Shown: positions 11,106 to 23,760, counted from the first letter of the stretch. The stretch is 64,000 bases of DNA from Ursus arctos (GCF_023065955.2 NW_026622875.1:11200501-11264500); one strand, 5' to 3'. The notes: generated from the letters alone by a model not told the origin. Made by a program: numbers and translations.

Positions 11106-12560
11106 TTTTTTCCTTCCTCTAAGCCCCAAGTACTGAATCTTTCACAAACTTGATATCAAATAAGGGTGTGGATTGATTGACAGGTGTTGTATGTCTGGTC
11201 CCTCTAACCCACTCTAGAAAGTGAAGATGAAGTACTGGAGAGGAAAAGGTTCAGTATACATTGTACGAAGAAGGGCCACCTGTAGGCTCAGATATATCTT
11301 AAGTGTGACGGCTGCCTCAGGGCAGTCTGCCCATGTAATGATGCTCTTCTGCATTCCCAGAAGGTCTGAGGTATCAGGGCAGTGGGGAATGCAGCAGGGA
11401 GAAAGGGAAACATTAGGTTCTCTAGGAGTACATAGATTGTTGTGGTAATTTCTACTGTGTTTTACCCTTAAATTCAGCGTCGAAAGAACAGATGAATCAT
11501 CTTAACCATCTTTTCCTCCCTTTATTTCCAAAGAGATAAAATTACGAATTTAGGTTACTCTTAGTTTATTTTTGTTTAGAGTATTGAGAGATAGAATGTG
11601 TATGATTTAAATGTAATGAGAAACACCTGTTATTTTTTTTCCTTAGCTGAAATTTAAACATTTTAGATGAATTTCAACTTGAAAATGTAATTAAAACAAA
11701 TTTTTTTTTTTGTTTTGTTTTTAAGATGTTTCTCCTGATATCCTCTTTCTTTTGGTTCTCCGGGAGCTACTTGCCTTGTGTTACTCATTTCTTTTGTTGT
11801 TTTGAAACTATGGGTCCTCACTAAAGCAAAAAGGATTTTGCAGCTCCCACTTTCTTTCAGCACTAGCTCAACTGGTAATTTTCTTGGGGATTATCATATA
11901 GTACTACTGTTAAAATATTCATTACACATGGAATCAGACCTCTCGGTATAAAATTATTCTGAATCTACTAATTAGTCAAGGTGAGACATTTAGCACATTA
12001 CTTTTACTTAGTTTTATTACTATTAATGACTTAGCTTATTATACCTGAGCAATTTTTAGATCCTTTAAAACAAAAATCTCTGCTTTCTGTTCCTTAAGAA
12101 TCTACTTACATTTCCTAACTTTGTGCTTCATTTGTTCTTCTTTCTGTATTTTCTTGGAGTGTAAAGTTAGGTTGTTTGAGATTTTGTTTCTTGAGGTTCA
12201 AATTTATAATGCTTAAGCTTACTGCTGTGGTTTATACTTCACTCATGCATGTTGCACACATTTCAAAAGGAGTCGCAAAATAAGAATTTTCTAACGATGT
12301 TTTGTTTGTGAAAACAGCATTGGAGAAGACTAATTTTGTAGTAAAGAATTGCCCAAATACATGTATGCCAGGGTCAACGCCTCGCTTTCTCCCCCATTAA
12401 TTTGCTGATTTATTTTTATCCCCCCTAGTTATATGGAAAAATCTTTCTAGTTCTTCTCTTAGGACAAAGACTTTGAGATTTGTGCCTGAATCTGGGCTTA
12501 TATTTGAAGGGGTCTGGAACTTAACAATGAAGAGATGATATTTTGGAACTCACTTCTCTT
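11106..12560. other. Unclassified DNA
   Basis: AT-rich, with T runs near 11630 and 11700. No repeat family or gene signature is recognised; short frames such as 11221-11448 (+) have no recognisable motif. Confidence 0.5.
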
Positions 12561-12578
12561 AAAAACTATTCTTAGATT

Positions 12579-12778
12579 AAGGGGTGCTTGGGTGGCTCAG
12601 TCAGTTAAGTGGCTGCTTTCAGCTCAGGTCATGATCCCAGGGTCCTGGGATCAAGCCCCACATTGGGCTCTCTGCTCATCGGGGAGCCTGCTTCTCCCTC
12701 TCCATCTGCCCCCTGCTCTGCTTACTTGTGCCCTCTCTCTGTGTGAAATAAATAAACAAATAAAACCTAAAAAAAAAA
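12579..12778 (+). mobile_element. Carnivore tRNA-Lys SINE
   Basis: The head is 'ggggtgcttgggtggctcag' and the tail 'aaataaataaacaaataaaa', followed by an A run. An imperfect flanking duplication is visible as 'aaaaact..tcttagatt' before the head and after the tail, with core 'cttagatt' at 12571-12578 and 12785-12792. Confidence 0.9.
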
Positions 12779-12792
12779 AACTCTCTTAGATT

Positions 12793-15386
12793 TGAAGAAA
12801 GACAGAAACTGCTTTTAAATGAATAAATACCTTTTAACTGAATTCTTGAAATTACATTTACTAGCAATCACAGGAAAACTTACCATTTATTGAAATATAT
12901 CATTTTTGTTAAATGATGACCAAATGCAGTGTTCTTTAATAAGGTAAATGATTGCATTGTGGGTTAATCTTGAGATCTAGAAAACACTGGCAAGAGGAAA
13001 TAGGAATTTGTTAGGGTTTTAATCATGTTTTTTGATTACAGTATCTTCCAATGCCCTCTCTGAGGTCTTGCCTACAGTTTTCCTTCCACTACTTCGGTAG
13101 GAATTTTGCCAAGATTGATCCTGTTTATCCAGTGTCAGTCAGTTCAGGAGCCTCACTCACCTCCCCACCATCTACCTCAGGGCTGCTGTGTACGAAGATG
13201 CCTTTGTCATTATCATCCCCGTGCACCCCAGTGTCGTGAAGTTGCGTAAACACTGACTGCAATCTGCCATAAGAAATATATTTAATTTATGTGTGTAATA
13301 GTGTACACATATATGTGTACTCACTGCAACTAAAACAAAATGTCAAGAAACAGGCATAATTTTACTATTCAATGTTTTCTAGATATTTCTATTTTATTTC
13401 ATTAAAAATACTAGTTGGGACACACAAGATGAATTTAATGATCCATAGTTCAAAAGATGCTATTCTAAAAAATGTGTACATAAGAAAAATATACATTTAT
13501 GTGCTGATTTGTTTCCCCTTTCTTTACTAATTAAAATTTATATTGCTGCCAGTCAGAACATAAGATAACCAGTGTGTCTACAATAAGGCGATAAAACTCA
13601 TTCCAAAACAAAGCTCTCATTTTCATTTCTGTTGTTCTCTGTGCAATAATAAAATCACCTATTGACCCGATACTTTCTCCCTAGACCCCAGGTTTGAACT
13701 ATCATCCCACAGGTTGTATGCGAAGTATCTCATGGATCTTCGTATAGTTGGAAAAAATATACTTATCCAACATTTATAGTTTACTTATTGCTTTGTAAGC
13801 TTTGTGTGGAAAGTTTCTGACATTGAGGTATAAGATACACAAGGAGAAAAAGAAGTCTGCAGAGGAAAAGTCATAAGGAAAAAGATAAAATCCTTACATT
13901 TATATTGTGTGTATTAGTTTTCTTGGTTGTAATGAGAAAGAAAATACAAATCTATCTCCTCTGTGTTTTTGAGAGAGAAATTGCTGATGATTTGACAGTG
14001 CTATAGCCGCTATTACCAGCCAGTCAGACTCAGTTATTGGCTGCTTCATTCACGTTTTGCTATTAGATGAGTTGAAATTGACCCTGGGGATGGAAAGTGC
14101 TTCTCACAGTTAGGTCATAGGGTTGTAGAAAAGAGCAAGAAGCTATCATATAAACTCCCCATCACACGGTTCATCCAAGTACTCTTAGAATTTAAGGCAG
14201 GGGGTTCTCTTTCATTTTTCTCCTTTTTTGCTTGAACTTTTTCAGCAGTAAAGAAAAAGTAGATTTAAATGCCTAAGAGATGAAAAGCTTAAAACCAAGG
14301 TTATATTAAGAAGGTTCACATAACCTCATGGCCCCATACTATTTTAGATGAAAATCAAAGAAATGATTGAAAAACTTACCCTTGACAAAAAATGATGTCA
14401 CATGGAGTCTTTATTCAAGTCCCCAGTCATAACCAATATCAGCCCTTCAATAGTTATATCTAGATCAATTTGTCTGAAGAAATTCTATTTTGAGAATGTG
14501 GAAATAAAAATAATAAAATTTTAACACTTTATTCAAAGAGCTTGCAAATTATGGATGGTATTTGGTTCAGCACCAGAATACCAAGGATTTTTCTAGGATA
14601 TTTATACCAAGGGGTTTTCTTTTTTTAGAATTTTTTGCAAATGTACAATTTAAGGTTGACATAATTGGTATTGACTTTCTCATTCTATTCAGCTTGGGCC
14701 TTGGAATAACTATATCACGCAATCTATAAGATACAGAGACCTTTTCTTCCACTATAGTGGAAGTTTTCAGAGTTCCAGAATTGACTCTAAAGTTATACAT
14801 TTTCAAAAAACAGGAGCTTCCAATGTTTCAATTTTCTAGAGCTTCATAAAATGGAATGTCCTTGCTTATAAATGAGAAAGCAATGCAAACATGAAAGAAA
14901 AAGCACAGTAATCCCTTCCAAGGCATTGCAGATTATTTTGCTGATGTAAATAAATAGTATAAAGCCCAATCACTTTACCTGGGAGCTTCTACTACAGACT
15001 CTGCATGCTGCATCTCCTGGCACTCTATGTACTGTGTTGGGGCTTAACTTTGACACCAGAGGTCTGTTTCAGCTGTAAGCCTAGATGATTCCACATTACT
15101 GCCACTCATAATCACCACTTAATTAGTACTCTTCTATCTTTTGTTCTCCCTCATATTTGCAACCCCATGATACTCTTGCTTAATCCACCTTCTCACCACT
15201 CTTTCCTTTCAGTTTTAGCTTCTAGAACCCCTATTCCACACTAAGCAAAGTAATCTAATTACTAAATCTTTTTCACTCAATACAAGTTTTATTTTTGTTT
15301 CACTAACTAAACCCTGTCCCTCCTTGTGAATACAAATGGCTCTGGAGGACTCTAGGTAGAAGTATTCATTCTCTCAACACACCCTT
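12793..15386. other. Unclassified, mostly unique DNA
   Basis: No repeat family is clearly recognised. The short open frame at 13051-13239 (+) lies in a less AT-rich patch but has no recognisable domain. Confidence 0.5.
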
Positions 15387-15675
15387 TGTGGGAGGTTGAA
15401 TGATGCCCCCCCCCCATGCTATGCTCCTAGCCTTGAAGATGGAGGGAGGGGAACATGAGGCAAGAAATGCAGGTGACCTCTATGAACTAAAAACACAAGG
15501 GAACAGATTCTCCCCTAGATTTTGGACAGGAATACCGGCCTGCCAACATCTTGATTTTAGCCCAGTGAAACTGATTCCAAACTTCTGACTTCAACAACTG
15601 TAAGACGATAAGTTGGTGTTGGGTTAAATCGCTTAATTTCTATGGTTTTTATTATAGCATTAATAGGAAACTGAG
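15387..15675 (+). mobile_element. MaLR (MLT1-type) solo LTR, partial
   Basis: It starts 'tgtgggaggttgaatgatgcccc' and ends with the typical MLT1 3' block: 'gacttcaacaactgtaagac', 'taatttctatgg' and 'taataggaaactga'. The length (about 290 bp) suggests internal deletion. It is an old solo LTR with no coding content. Confidence 0.75.
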
Positions 15676-16482
15676 TCATCATATTCATCAACTTTTGTGG
15701 CAAAACAGCTTCACCCCCGTTGAGGTTTATGACATCTGTTTATAAATCCTTAAACTCCCAATTTCTTGTCGCAGTCTTAGAAGATGTTGACACCTGGCTC
15801 TTACCCATATCTTGCTCTCCTATCATCCTGGATAGATGGGAGTCTACCAGCTTTGTTCTACTCTGGATCTTTGTCTCCAAGAGCTACTATTTCACTTCTG
15901 TCTTACTTTACTTCATGATTTATCCTGGAACCCATGAACCTCTCTTAATTCCCTTGAATCCTCATCTTTCTGCTACTCTGTAAGTCCTCAGCCTAGAATT
16001 AATTTCACTGTCTGCCTCTTATATCAGAACTTTTGAGATTTTCTAGAATAAAATTCTTCAAATACATAGATTACTTAATACATATTCATGGTCTCCATAG
16101 TTATCCAAGTCTCTAAAACTGGTCATGGCTCATTTTACGTGGCCCCAAACAGCTCTGTCTTTCATTACCTGTAAGAATTGTGCTAAATTTTCACAAGTCT
16201 TTTCAAACCTCTACAAAAATGTTACCCTGTGGCAGATAACCTTAACATATCTTATGGATAAAATTAAGGTGAACAAATGTGAATTATCTTCTCTCAGGGA
16301 TGCCCGAGTATGTAAGGCCCAGGGAAAGTCAGTTTTTGCAGGGTCTGTATTAGTAGAAACAATTTCATTTTTTAAAAAGGTGTGTTAAAAAAATTAATGG
16401 AGTCATGTGAGATTTGGTGATTATTGATGACGATTTAGAATAGAGGTTAGAGGGGAGGTCTGTGTATTTGCTTACTGTCCAG
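15676..16482. other. Unclassified DNA
   Basis: No confident repeat or gene call. The open frames at 15720-15983 and 16125-16388 (+) show no recognisable motif. Confidence 0.45.
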
Positions 16483-16626
16483 TCAGCGCATGAGAAGATT
16501 CTTCATAGTATCTGGTACCATCTCTTCCTGTTCAGGTCCAGGAAGTACAGCTTCATATTCTTTATCATCAGATGAGCCATTTCTGATTAATTTCACGTCT
16601 CCCATCATTAGTAAAAGGTAGCAGTC
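16483..16626 (-). pseudogene. Possible terminal coding segment, 47 codons plus stop, unidentified
   Basis: On the minus strand an open frame runs from 16626 to a TGA at 16483-16485. It is preceded by 'tagcag', an acceptor-like AG. The peptide is acidic in its second half, with S-S-D-D-K-E-Y-E and P-E-Q-E-E pieces, and ends L-L-M-R. The composition looks protein-like, but a 47-codon frame is not rare by chance. The acceptor has other AGs close upstream and a weak pyrimidine tract. I do not recognise the product. It may be a last exon, a retrocopy fragment, or nothing. It lies just downstream, in minus orientation, of the coding-like patch at 17163-17996, but in a different frame. Confidence 0.25.
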
Positions 16627-17162
16627 CTGCTATTACTCACAAAATTATATTAAAACAATAGCTATCTCGTTGACTCCTCAGTTCCCAGATATCATTTATT
16701 TAATTCTGGTTACTAATAACTCATGATGCTAAATCATCCATAGTGTCCCCCATGAATAATAGCTTCCCCATGACTCTCTTCAAGGTTGTTACTATGCTTT
16801 GTTGATGATGACTGCGAATCCAAATCTTACTGTAGTTTTCTGATTATATTAAGTTTACTATTCAGAATCTTATAAATATTGAATAAGACATATTCCAAGT
16901 ATGTCTTTTTTTGAACTTTTCAGGTTATATTTATGGCATTCCAAATATGTGATTAATGTCAATTTTGATACATTTGTGTCTTCCACATATCATCATAGGG
17001 AAGAAGGATAAGAAATGACCCTTGGGTAAAGCAAGTAGAGAAGTCCATTTCACACGGGGACACTCTATCCCTCTTCTAGTACAAGTCCAGTCACCATGTC
17101 AATGAGAAGCATTGATTAGCTGTATCCTTTGGTATTACGAGCAGTGGTCATGAAAACCTTTA

Positions 17163-17996
17163 GAAGAGATAGGTGCTGCATCTCCCAAGGACTGCTGGAA
17201 ACATGGCACAGATCCTATGGAGAGGGTAAGATGACTGCTTCTGAGCGCTGTTAGAGGAAGGCACATAAGATAAAGGATCTCTATTGCCAACGCCACACCC
17301 TTTGGTTACATTTGCAACCAAAGCAGAATATGATTGGGTCTGTGGTTCAAGTTCAAGTGTGGATGGGCGACCATCCTCATCAGTAGCCCAGAGTCCTGAA
17401 CTTGTCCTGTGTCTGTTGTATCACTAAGAATCACCATGTCAGTGTCATTCTGGCAGCCCATTTTCACTCAGTCCCATGAAAACCAAAACAAAACAGATTA
17501 TACCAGCCAGCAAATGCAGTCTGCTGACCTTGCTACCCTGCTGGAACTGGGACTAATGACAGAGCCCAGGGCAATCCCAGAGGCTTGGGTTCCAAAGCTC
17601 TTCAGGGCATTTTGTGGATCTCATGCAAGGAGCAGAGAGTCAGAGAGTGTATTTCTCTCTGTAAGGGGAGAAATAGGGCTCAGGATCCACATCTTCGCAG
17701 ATGGTACTGCCATCCCCAGGCATCCCAGGGGACTTAGACAATTTTGAGGAAAGTACTTCTGTTGACTAGGAATAGTATGGAACTTGGTCCAGACCTGCCT
17801 GCTGATGGCATTGCTGTCCTTGGCCAATTCCAAGTATTAGAGGGGGATTTGGAACATTTGTGGAAGTTATGCCAAAACTTGGGATCTGCAGAGATCCAGA
17901 GTGGTACTTCCACTTGGCCAGGCCTAAGCATGGTGTTTCCTCCAGTGCCCATTTCCTCCTTTCAAAATTAGTTGTATCTATTTTCATCCTCAGCAC
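17163..17996 (-). pseudogene. Coding-like remnant with stops, origin unknown (retrocopy or endogenous retroelement interior)
   Basis: This patch is clearly richer in G+C than its flanks. One minus-strand frame is open over 17643-17996 (118 codons) apart from a single TAG at 17766-17768. The same frame is open again over 17163-17420 (86 codons). Between them it meets stops at 17640, 17553 and others near 17430, so any gene is dead. Proline- and serine-rich stretches and a short hydrophobic piece (about 17470-17500) are seen. No domain is recognised. An ERV or MaLR interior is possible because MaLR LTRs lie on both sides (15387-15675 +, 18515-19103 -), but their orientations differ. Confidence 0.25.
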
Positions 17997-17999
17997 TGC

Positions 18000-18514
18000 C
18001 CTGTAAACTTCAGGGTTAGGTATCCTTCTGCTTGCAGGTCAGTTGCTCCATCTGTATTCTATTATTTTCTCTCATCGCCTTGGAAACCTCACTTCATCAG
18101 TCTTTCTCCTCTCTGCTATATCTTCAACTTCTCCCTTTCTTGCCTTCCTTCGTAACCAGAAGTCTTTTGTTGATTATTTTCTTTCCAGTCTCTCTCTCTC
18201 TCTCTCTTCAAATAGTCTTCATGAAAGAAAGGTCTATACTCATTTTTCCCCCTATGCTTTCTGTGTTTCTCTCAAGTTGCTATAGTTTGGGTTTCTTCTA
18301 CCCTAAGTGCCCTGACAAGTTATTAGTGATCAATGCATTATTGAACCCAATTATTTTAGATACCGTACTTCTCTGTTGCAATTTAAACTATTGGGAACAC
18401 TTTCCTTGAGACTCACTTATTCCCTAATCTTTATCATACTGCTCTGACTATTCTTTTTTGGTTTCTTCACGGAATTCTTTTCTATTAATCCTTTGAGACT
18501 CTGTATTTGCTACT
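18000..18514. other. Pyrimidine-rich unclassified DNA with (CT)n run
   Basis: C/T-rich sequence with a (TC)n microsatellite at 18189-18207. A 125-codon plus-strand frame (18032-18409) simply reads this low-purine stretch (leucine- and serine-rich) and is not believed to be a gene. Confidence 0.5.
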
Positions 18515-19103
18515 TGTATTAGTTTTCTACTCTTTCCTGATAAATGACCACAGACTTAGTTTATAACAACTCCCATTTATCATCTAACCATTTTGTAGGT
18601 TAGGAATCCAGCCATGGGTAAGCTAGCTAGGTCCTCTCTTAGGTTCTCACAAGCTGAAATGAAGGCGTTGGTAGAACCATGCTCTTTTTTGGGAGGAATC
18701 TGCACCCAAGCTCATTCAGTTTGTGGTAGAGGTCCCCCATTTCCTTGCTGGCTTTCAGCTCGGGTCTTCCAGATCCCAGGGGCTGTCCACATTCCTTGTC
18801 CTGTGGCCCCTTCTATTGCAAGCCAGCATCAAAGAATTTCCTTTCTATTGAATCCCTCTCAAACTTTATAAATATCTTTCACCAAGAAGAGCCCACATGA
18901 TTTTAAGGTTATGTTTTGCTAGGATAAATTTTCTTATTTTAAAATCAACTGACTTGGAACCTTAACTACATCTGTAAAATACCTTGCCACATAACAATCA
19001 CTAGAATGGTATCTCATCATATGCATAGGCCTGGATGCACTCAACAGGAGAGGATTATATGAGGGAGTGAATCATTAGAGATCTTAGAATTCTGCCTGCC
19101 TCA
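18515..19103 (-). mobile_element. MaLR (MLT1-type) solo LTR
   Basis: In plus-strand text it begins 'tgtattagttttctac' and ends 'cttagaattctgcctgcctca', which is an LTR of the MLT1/MaLR kind in minus orientation. Middle blocks 'gtggccccttctattgcaa' and 'ccttaactacatctgtaaaa' fit. It carries no coding sequence. Confidence 0.65.
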
Positions 19104-19129
19104 CTGCTCTTCACATCTATCTGTTTTCT

Positions 19130-19565
19130 TGAGATGGTTTCAATTACCACTTATAAGCTGGTGAATCTCAAATCTGTATCTTCAGCCCCAATCTCCCATG
19201 ATTTTAGGCTTTGACATACCAGCAGACCTTCAGATGCCAACTGTTTGTATTTGCAAATCTCATAACTATTTTACATTTAACATGTTTTAGAGTGAATGCA
19301 TTCTTTTATGTTTCTCCTTTATCATCCACTCCTCCTTCTGTATTCCTTGTCTCATTTAAGTTATCAAATGGCTGATGCCAGAAATCTTATGCTTATTCTT
19401 TGCTTCCATTTGTCCTGCATATTAATACATATACATAATGTGTGCATTAAGGTACATATGACCAATTTCACTTTCACAGCATTTCTTCAATATCTATAAG
19501 CCTCTCTTTTCCATATTTACAACCATTTCTCTAGTTCAGATTCTCACTTATCTTGAATATTATAC
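19130..19565 (+). mobile_element. Ancient interspersed repeat, family not assigned (LINE-type)
   Basis: The order of pieces 'ggtgaatctcaaatctgtatc', 'acatttaacatg', 'tcttatgcttattctttgc' and 'tagttcagattctcac' follows a common, strongly diverged mammalian repeat I recall only by pattern. The family name needs a repeat library. Confidence 0.4.
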
Positions 19566-19889
19566 ATTTTCATTGAAGTCTAACATATGTACAGAAAAGT
19601 ACACATATCATAAGTATTCGGCACAATTAATTTTACAAAGTCAGTGCACTCATGTAACTGGCTCTTGTGGATATGCAGCTATGCAATGGATACAGGAGAG
19701 ACTGGATCTCAAAGGATTCTCTGTGATGCCTCCTAGTATTTCCATCTCCAGCATAAAATTTAAAGGACAATTACAACGACCAAAGAAATGCAAGATCATG
19801 GAGGATTTAGATACTTTAGATTCTTCAGGAATAAAGATTTAGGTCAACCTACAAAGGTGTAAACATTCACCACTTAAACATTGGTTCTT

Positions 19890-20089
19890 TTTTTTTTTTT
19901 TAAGATTTTATTTATTTATTTGACAGAGATAGAGACAGCCAGCGAGAGAGGGAACACAAGCAGGGGGAGTGGGAGAGGAAGAAGCAGGCTCATAGCAGAG
20001 GAACCTGATGTGGGGCTCGATCCCATAACGCCGGGATCACGCCCTGAGCTGAAGGCAGACGCTTAACCGCTGTGCCACCCAGGCACCCC
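19890..20089 (-). mobile_element. Carnivore tRNA-Lys SINE, young-looking
   Basis: Minus-orientation copy of the 'cccataacgccgggatcacg' type. A perfect 15-bp duplication 'taaacattggttctt' lies at 19875-19889 and 20090-20104. Confidence 0.95.
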
Positions 20090-20104
20090 TAAACATTGGT
20101 TCTT

Positions 20105-20950
20105 AAACATATTTTCTGTTTTTTTCTTCTTGTCTCTCTTACCTCTTGCTATTTTATATAAAATTGTTATTGGTGGTTAGCTTTAAAATTTAGTTGTTTG
20201 GTAACAGAACATTCAGAGAGAACACTGACTAAATTTGAGGAGCAATTAACACTCAGAGATAGATACTGTGACTATCTCAGAGCAGTGGATACAATGACTA
20301 TTGGGACCTGATGTGTCTTCACTTTTGGGAAAGAGTAGGAGGTCTTTGTATGTGGCATAGTTGTATCTTGTTACGTGAAGTGAAGTTGTTCTGTTAGTGA
20401 ATAGATGTTTAAATAAATGTAAAAAAGGTGTGTAAAAGGGATACTGAGTAGTCAAAGGGCCAGAACATGCTGGTTATTATGCTGTTGTGTCTCACTGATG
20501 CATCTTTCTATACTTAGTCTTTTGATGCTGGATCCCCCTGCAAACCACATGTCCTTTGTTCAGTGGCTCCTCACTAGACTCTGCAAGTAGGGAACATGAG
20601 AGGGAGATTGAAAGGTTGGATGAGGGAGAAGGGGACCTCCTTCCGCTGTTTGCTTCTTGTTCCTGTCAGTACCAGTTCAACAGTGGCCCTTTAGGCTGGC
20701 TGTAACAGTTCCATTTTGTAGTTTTGCCCATACTTTCTAAAAACAGACTCGTATTCTCCTCTCATGCATCATGTGCATATTCCCTTAGCCAACTGGCACT
20801 CTTTCCTCTGTGTGAGTTCTGCGAGTTCTCTTATCTCAAACCTGTAAGCTTTAAGTTGTAAGAATTTTAACCTCTTTTCTTTCCTCTCTCAGTGTTTTGG
20901 GTGAAAACTTTCAGAAGTTACTGCATCCGTAATGTCTCCTTCCTGTTTTC
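20105..20950. other. Unclassified DNA
   Basis: No repeat or gene recognised. Confidence 0.5.
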
Positions 20951-20953
20951 TTG

Positions 20954-20994
20954 TTTCCTTCCTTCCTTCCTTCCTTCCTTCCTTCCTTCCTTCC
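20954..20994. repeat. (TTCC)n microsatellite
   Basis: About ten uninterrupted TTCC units. Confidence 0.97.
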
Positions 20995-20997
20995 CCT

Positions 20998-23760
20998 TCT
21001 ACTATTTTTCAAATTCTTTTTTTTTCATTTTCAAATCAATTTTATGTAGGTATAATTTGCATGCAATCAAATTCATGCATTTTTACTGTGCAGGTGAGTT
21101 ATAGTTCACTAGTTAATTGGTGCACTAGAGCAATCAAGATATAAAATACTTCTAGCACCCCAAAAAGTTCTCTTTTGTCCTGGCAGTGAATTGCCACCTA
21201 CTCCAAGCCCTAGGCAACCTTTCATTTTTTTCACCACTGTATATTCATTTTGTCTGTTCTAGAACTTCATGTAAGTAGAATCATATAGTGCACACTTTCT
21301 GTGTCTGGATTCTTTTACTCATAGTAATGTTTTGCGAATTTATCTGTTTTGCACTGATTAATAATTGATTCCTTTTTATGGTTGAGTAGTATTCTATTGA
21401 ATGAATATGCCAAAATGTGTTGTTTATTCATTCACCTGTTGATAGACGTTTGGATTATTTCCAGTTTGGTGCTATTATGAATAAAATTGCTATAAGCATT
21501 CATATTCATATTTTTTGTATGTTATGTATTTTCATTTCTCTTGGGTAATACCGAGGACTGGGATTGCTGTATCATATGGTAAATATATGTTTAATTTTAT
21601 AAGAAACTGCTAAACTATTTTCCCAGGTGTAAAACAAAATGGTTTTACACTCTCATCAGCAATGTATGAGAATTCTGGTTGTTACACATCTTCACCAACA
21701 CTTGATAATGTCAATGAAAAAAATTTTAGTTATTGTAGTTAGCATTTAGTGGTTTATCATTGTGGTTTTACTTTTTTCATTCTTCTAATGACCAGTGATG
21801 CTTAATATGTTTTTGGTCATTATTACCTATTTGTGCATTTTATTTTGTGAAGTCTTTCTTAAAATCATTTGGCCTTTTAAAAATTGAGTTTCTTATCTTC
21901 TTATTACTGAGCTGTGAAAATTCCTCTGGATATCACCCCTTCATCAAATATATTTTCTTCCAGTCTGTGGCTTGCCTTTTAATATATGAAATGGTATCTT
22001 TCCAGGAGCAGATGTTTTTAATTTGGATGAGATCCAGTTCATCATATTTTCTTTTTGTTTTCCTTTTATGGTTAGTGCCTTCTATATTCTAAGAAATCTT
22101 TACCTAATTAAAGTAGTGAAGACCTTATCCTGTTTTCTTCAGAAGCTTTTAGCTTTAGATATACAATCCAAGATTTTTTTTTTCCCCTGTGTGGTACAAC
22201 TGAAAGGTTGAGTTTATTTTCCTAATGAATATCTAGTTGTCCCTGTACCATTTGTTAAGGAAGCTGTCCTTTCCCATTAATTTACCTACCATGGTGTCTT
22301 TGTTAAAAATTAATTGATTATATATGTGTGAGCCTATTTCTGGACTGTGTCTTACTTTTCATTGATCTGTATGTCTATTTTAACACCAACACCACATTGT
22401 CTTGGTTACTATAGCTTTATAGCAAACCTTTAAATCACATAGTATCACTCCTTCAAAAATTTTTTTTCAAAATTGTTTTGACTATTCTAGATTCTTTGCA
22501 CTACCATGTAAATTTCAGATATAGTATGTAAATTTTTACAGGAGAAAACCTGCAGGGGTTTTGTTTGAGGTACACCAAATCTATAAACTAACTTAACAAT
22601 AGTGAGTCTTCCATCTTAACAATAGTGAGTCTTCCAATTCATGGAGGTGATATATAATTTATTTAGGTCTGCTTGAATTTTTCTTAGCCTTGTTTAGTAG
22701 CTTACAAATTATACAGATTTTGCACATATTTTGTTAAATATTCCTAACTTTTTTTGATATTTTTGATCCTATATCATGCAAATTATCAAACCTACTTATT
22801 AATTCTAGTAGCTCTTTGTCCCCCAGATTCCTTGGGATTTTCTACATACAAGATCAAGTTGGTGCAGTTACAAATTGTTTTACTTTATGTGTTCCAGTGT
22901 TCCAATCTGTATGTCTTCATTGCTTTTTCTTGCCTTATTACACTGGATAGGACCTCAAGTGCAGTGTTAAATAGAAGTGATTATAGCAGACATCCTTGCC
23001 TATTTCCCAATATTAGAGGAAAGGTTTTCATATTTTAGTCTTTAAACATGATGTTAGCCATAGTTGTTGTTGTTTTTTTTTTAATACGTGCTGTATTATT
23101 CCCCCACCCCGCCAATACCACAAATTAGGTGCTTAAAACAACAGAAATTTATTCTCTTAAAATCTGGAGGCTAAAATTCTGAAATCTAGATGTCAACAGG
23201 GTCACACTCTTCCTAAAAGCTCTAAAAGAAGAGTCTTCCTTGCCTCTTTATGGCTTTTAGAAGAGAAAATAGTCATATGAAGGCAGAGGGAAAAATTTGA
23301 GTGATGCAGCTATAAACCAAGATATTCCAAGGACTGGCCATTTTCTCTTTGTGTGTGTTTTCACATTGACTTCTCCATGTCTTGACATGGTTGTCTTACA
23401 GGGATATCAGTCATTAGATTTAGGGTCCACCCTAATCTAATATGACCTTATTTTAACTTAATTACAGTTGCAAGTACCCTATTTCCAAATAAGCTCACAT
23501 TCACAGGTAGCAGGGATAAGGACTTCAGCATATCCTTTTGGAGTCGTAATCCAACCCACAACAAGTGTCTTTTATTGGGTTGAAAAGTTCTCTTATATTC
23601 CTAGTTTGCTAAGTGTTTGTATTATAAATGGGTATTGAGTTTTGTCAAATGCTTTATCTGAATTTATTAAGATGAGCATATCAGTTTTCTCTTTTAAAAC
23701 AGTAAAATGCACTGATTAATATTTTACAATATATTATGGAAATTTTTAAACATTCAGCAA
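20998..23760 (-). mobile_element. LINE-1 (L1M-type) 3' half, with an LTR inside
   Basis: The minus strand follows the L1 3' region. Plus-strand landmarks are 'caccccaaaaagttctc' (21158), 'tttttatggttgagtagtattc' (21373), 'ctgggattgctgtatcatatgg' (21558) and 'ttggttactatagctttatagc' (22402). Upstream ORF2 parts run to 23061 and resume after the LTR at 23574-23760. A small duplicated piece, 'aacttaacaatagtgagtcttcc', occurs twice near 22592 and 22615. All reading frames are broken. Confidence 0.85.
23090..23573 (-). mobile_element. MaLR (MLT1A-like) solo LTR, near full length
   Basis: On the minus strand it starts 'tgttgtgggttggattacga', then 'ctgaagtccttatccctgc' and 'tgagcttatttggaaatagg'. 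It ends '...tttctgttgttttaagcacc' and 'aataatacag'. This is the classical MLT1 layout. It splits the surrounding L1 (left part ends near 23061, right part resumes at 23574). Confidence 0.85.

Noticed and set aside
13042..13239. Possible small exon: acceptor-like 'gattacag' at 13041 and donor-like 'gtagga' near 13098, with a 62-codon frame
   Set aside because: The pyrimidine tract is weak, the frame is short and the peptide has no recognisable feature.
18032..18409. 125-codon plus-strand frame rich in leucine and serine
   Set aside because: It follows a purine-poor, C/T-rich stretch in which stop codons are rare; composition explains it.
15387..19103. A single provirus spanning the LTRs at 15387-15675 and 18515-19103
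   Set aside because: The two LTR-like ends are in opposite orientations and differ in sequence, so they cannot be the paired LTRs of one element.
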